Below are positions 63,241 through 64,000 of a stretch of 64,000 nucleotides of DNA, piece by piece; the first letter of the stretch is position 1; each line of letters begins with the position of its first letter. A model generated the notes under the pieces. That model made no database searches. It had not been told where the DNA came from and saw only the letters and a list, made by a program, of their open reading frames with translations. Position numbers and translations under genes: made by a program. Where the stretch lies: positions 1 through 64,000 of the forward strand of contig NZ_RQZH01000001.1 in the NCBI RefSeq assembly GCF_003932845.1. The letters are read 5' to 3'. Source of the stretch: Prevotella sp. OH937_COT-195. Its GTDB lineage: Bacteria > Bacteroidota > Bacteroidia > Bacteroidales > Bacteroidaceae.

Positions 63241-64000
63241 TTATGTCTTGCTCATCTTTGCCCAAGTGTCTTTCAGTCCGACCGTTTTGTTGAATATCGG
63301 TTGTTCCGGCTTGGAGTCGATGTCGGCCATGAAATATCCTATTCGTTGGAATTGCAGGTATTCTCCTGCTTTTCGTTCTGCAGCGAACGATTCTACATAA
63401 CATTCGCTTATTATGCTGAGTGATTTCGGGTTTAGCAGTTCGCGGAAATCGCGTTCGTCGGCACTCGGGTTCTCCACGTTGAAAAGTCTGTCATACTGTC
63501 TTACCTCTGCCTTTACGCAGTGGTCGGCACTTACCCAGTGCAGCGTTCCTTTTACTTTTCGGTTTGCCCCATCCATTCCGCTCTTGCTCTGAGGGTCGTA
63601 CTCTGCATATATCTCGGTAATGTTTCCGTCGTTGTCTTTCTTGCAACCGGTGCATTTCGCTATATATGCGTTCTTTAGTCGCACCTCTTTGCCGGGCGCA
63701 AGTCGGAAGAATTTCTTTGGCGCGTCTTCCATGAAGTCCTCACGTTCTATCCACAGGTTACGACTGAAAGTTATTTCGTGTGTACCTTCGGCCTCGTTTT
63801 CAGGATTGTTTACGGCTGTCATCTCTTCTGTCATGTCTTCCGGATAGTTCGTTATCACGAGCTTTACGGGATTTATCACCGCACTTACCCTCAGAGCCTT
63901 TGCATTTAGGTCTTCGCGTACGGCAGCCTCAAGCAATGCCATGTCGTTAAGTGCGTCGAATTTAGTGTATCCTATCGAGTCAATGAATTTGCGTATGCTC
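63241..64000 (-). CDS. glnS: Glutaminyl-tRNA synthetase, C-terminal part
   Basis: The gene runs off the right edge; about 252 C-terminal residues are visible. It reads from IRKFIDSIGYTKFDALND (63957-64000 region) through ALLEAAVREDLNAKALRVSA and into the anticodon-binding beta-barrels, with RNLWIEREDFMEDAPKKFFR and GTLHWVSADHCVKAEVRQYD. The catalytic HIGH and KMSKS motifs would lie beyond the window. It charges tRNA-Gln. It is the first gene visible of the downstream TPR-dedA-apgM run. Confidence 0.95.
   Translation of the reverse strand, partial: SIRKFIDSIGYTKFDALNDMALLEAAVREDLNAKALRVSAVINPVKLVITNYPEDMTEEMTAVNNPENEAEGTHEITFSRNLWIEREDFMEDAPKKFFRLAPGKEVRLKNAYIAKCTGCKKDNDGNITEIYAEYDPQSKSGMDGANRKVKGTLHWVSADHCVKAEVRQYDRLFNVENPSADERDFRELLNPKSLSIISECYVESFAAERKAGEYLQFQRIGYFMADIDSKPEQPIFNKTVGLKDTWAKMSKT

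Overview
The window looks like a chromosomal segment of a Bacteroidales bacterium, most likely of the Prevotella group. The evidence is: many gene starts preceded by the Bacteroidetes-type -7 element TAnnTTTG, several with a TTG/TTTG about 20 bases upstream; a serine palmitoyltransferase of the sphingolipid-making Bacteroides type; Bacteroidetes-only families (DUF4494, DUF4924, DUF4974 anti-sigma, STN-bearing TonB-dependent receptors, the MoxR/DUF58/DUF4129/DUF4350 set); and a secreted protein with a Prevotella-style C-terminal sorting tail. Nearly all of it is ordinary housekeeping and envelope biology. Mobile DNA is limited to a broken Rhs-type 3' end at the left edge and a decayed IS982-like transposase tail near 23.9 kb.

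Layout: 1-520 Rhs remnant; 0.65-3.8 kb three-gene proton-translocating transhydrogenase (pntAA-pntAB-pntB); 3.9-7.9 kb reverse-strand acyl-CoA synthetase, FtsX-like permease and a YARHG protein; 8.1-9.6 kb DUF4494 protein and YggS; 9.7-12.1 kb a lipid kinase divergent from serine palmitoyltransferase; 12.2-19.6 kb an RND efflux operon (TolC-type, adaptor, pump), its AraC-type regulator and a divergent thioredoxin lipoprotein; 19.7-25.2 kb DUF3298 protein, MaeB-type malic enzyme, tRNA-Lys(CUU) and ROK glucokinase; 25.4-30.8 kb a forward run (LysE-type, DUF4924, rfbD, prfC, crcB, YeiH); 30.9-32.8 kb a secreted duplicated-domain protein; 33.0-39.9 kb an AraC regulator divergent from a YbhGFSR-like ABC exporter; 40.0-44.9 kb helicase-exonuclease fusion, serine dehydratase, OsmC and TfoX proteins; 45.0-48.7 kb sigma factor/anti-sigma/TonB-receptor surface-signalling operon; 49.3-57.0 kb RDD protein divergent from a SpoIIM-DUF4129-DUF4350-MoxR-DUF58 operon plus a HAD phosphatase; 57.4-64.0 kb reverse-strand orphan TolC, riboflavin synthase and the run glnS, TPR, dedA, apgM.

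The most interesting signals lie between genes. (1) A repeat of about 202 bp with terminal inverted repeats occurs four times (8.66, 23.60, 48.74 and 57.05 kb), always in intergenic DNA; no copy has an indel and all four keep the same frame open. (2) A second family of short palindromes built on AATTTCGCCGAAATT occurs at four other intergenic sites. (3) A 17-base motif, ATGGTATATTAAGGACA, forms matching inverted pairs upstream of the RND operon and between the AraC gene and the thioredoxin gene. In each of the three promoters the nearest half-site lies 41-42 bases from the -7 element, which points to one AraC regulon. (4) Riboflavin synthase has a promoter about 280 bases upstream of its start, leaving a long leader that does not match the FMN riboswitch.
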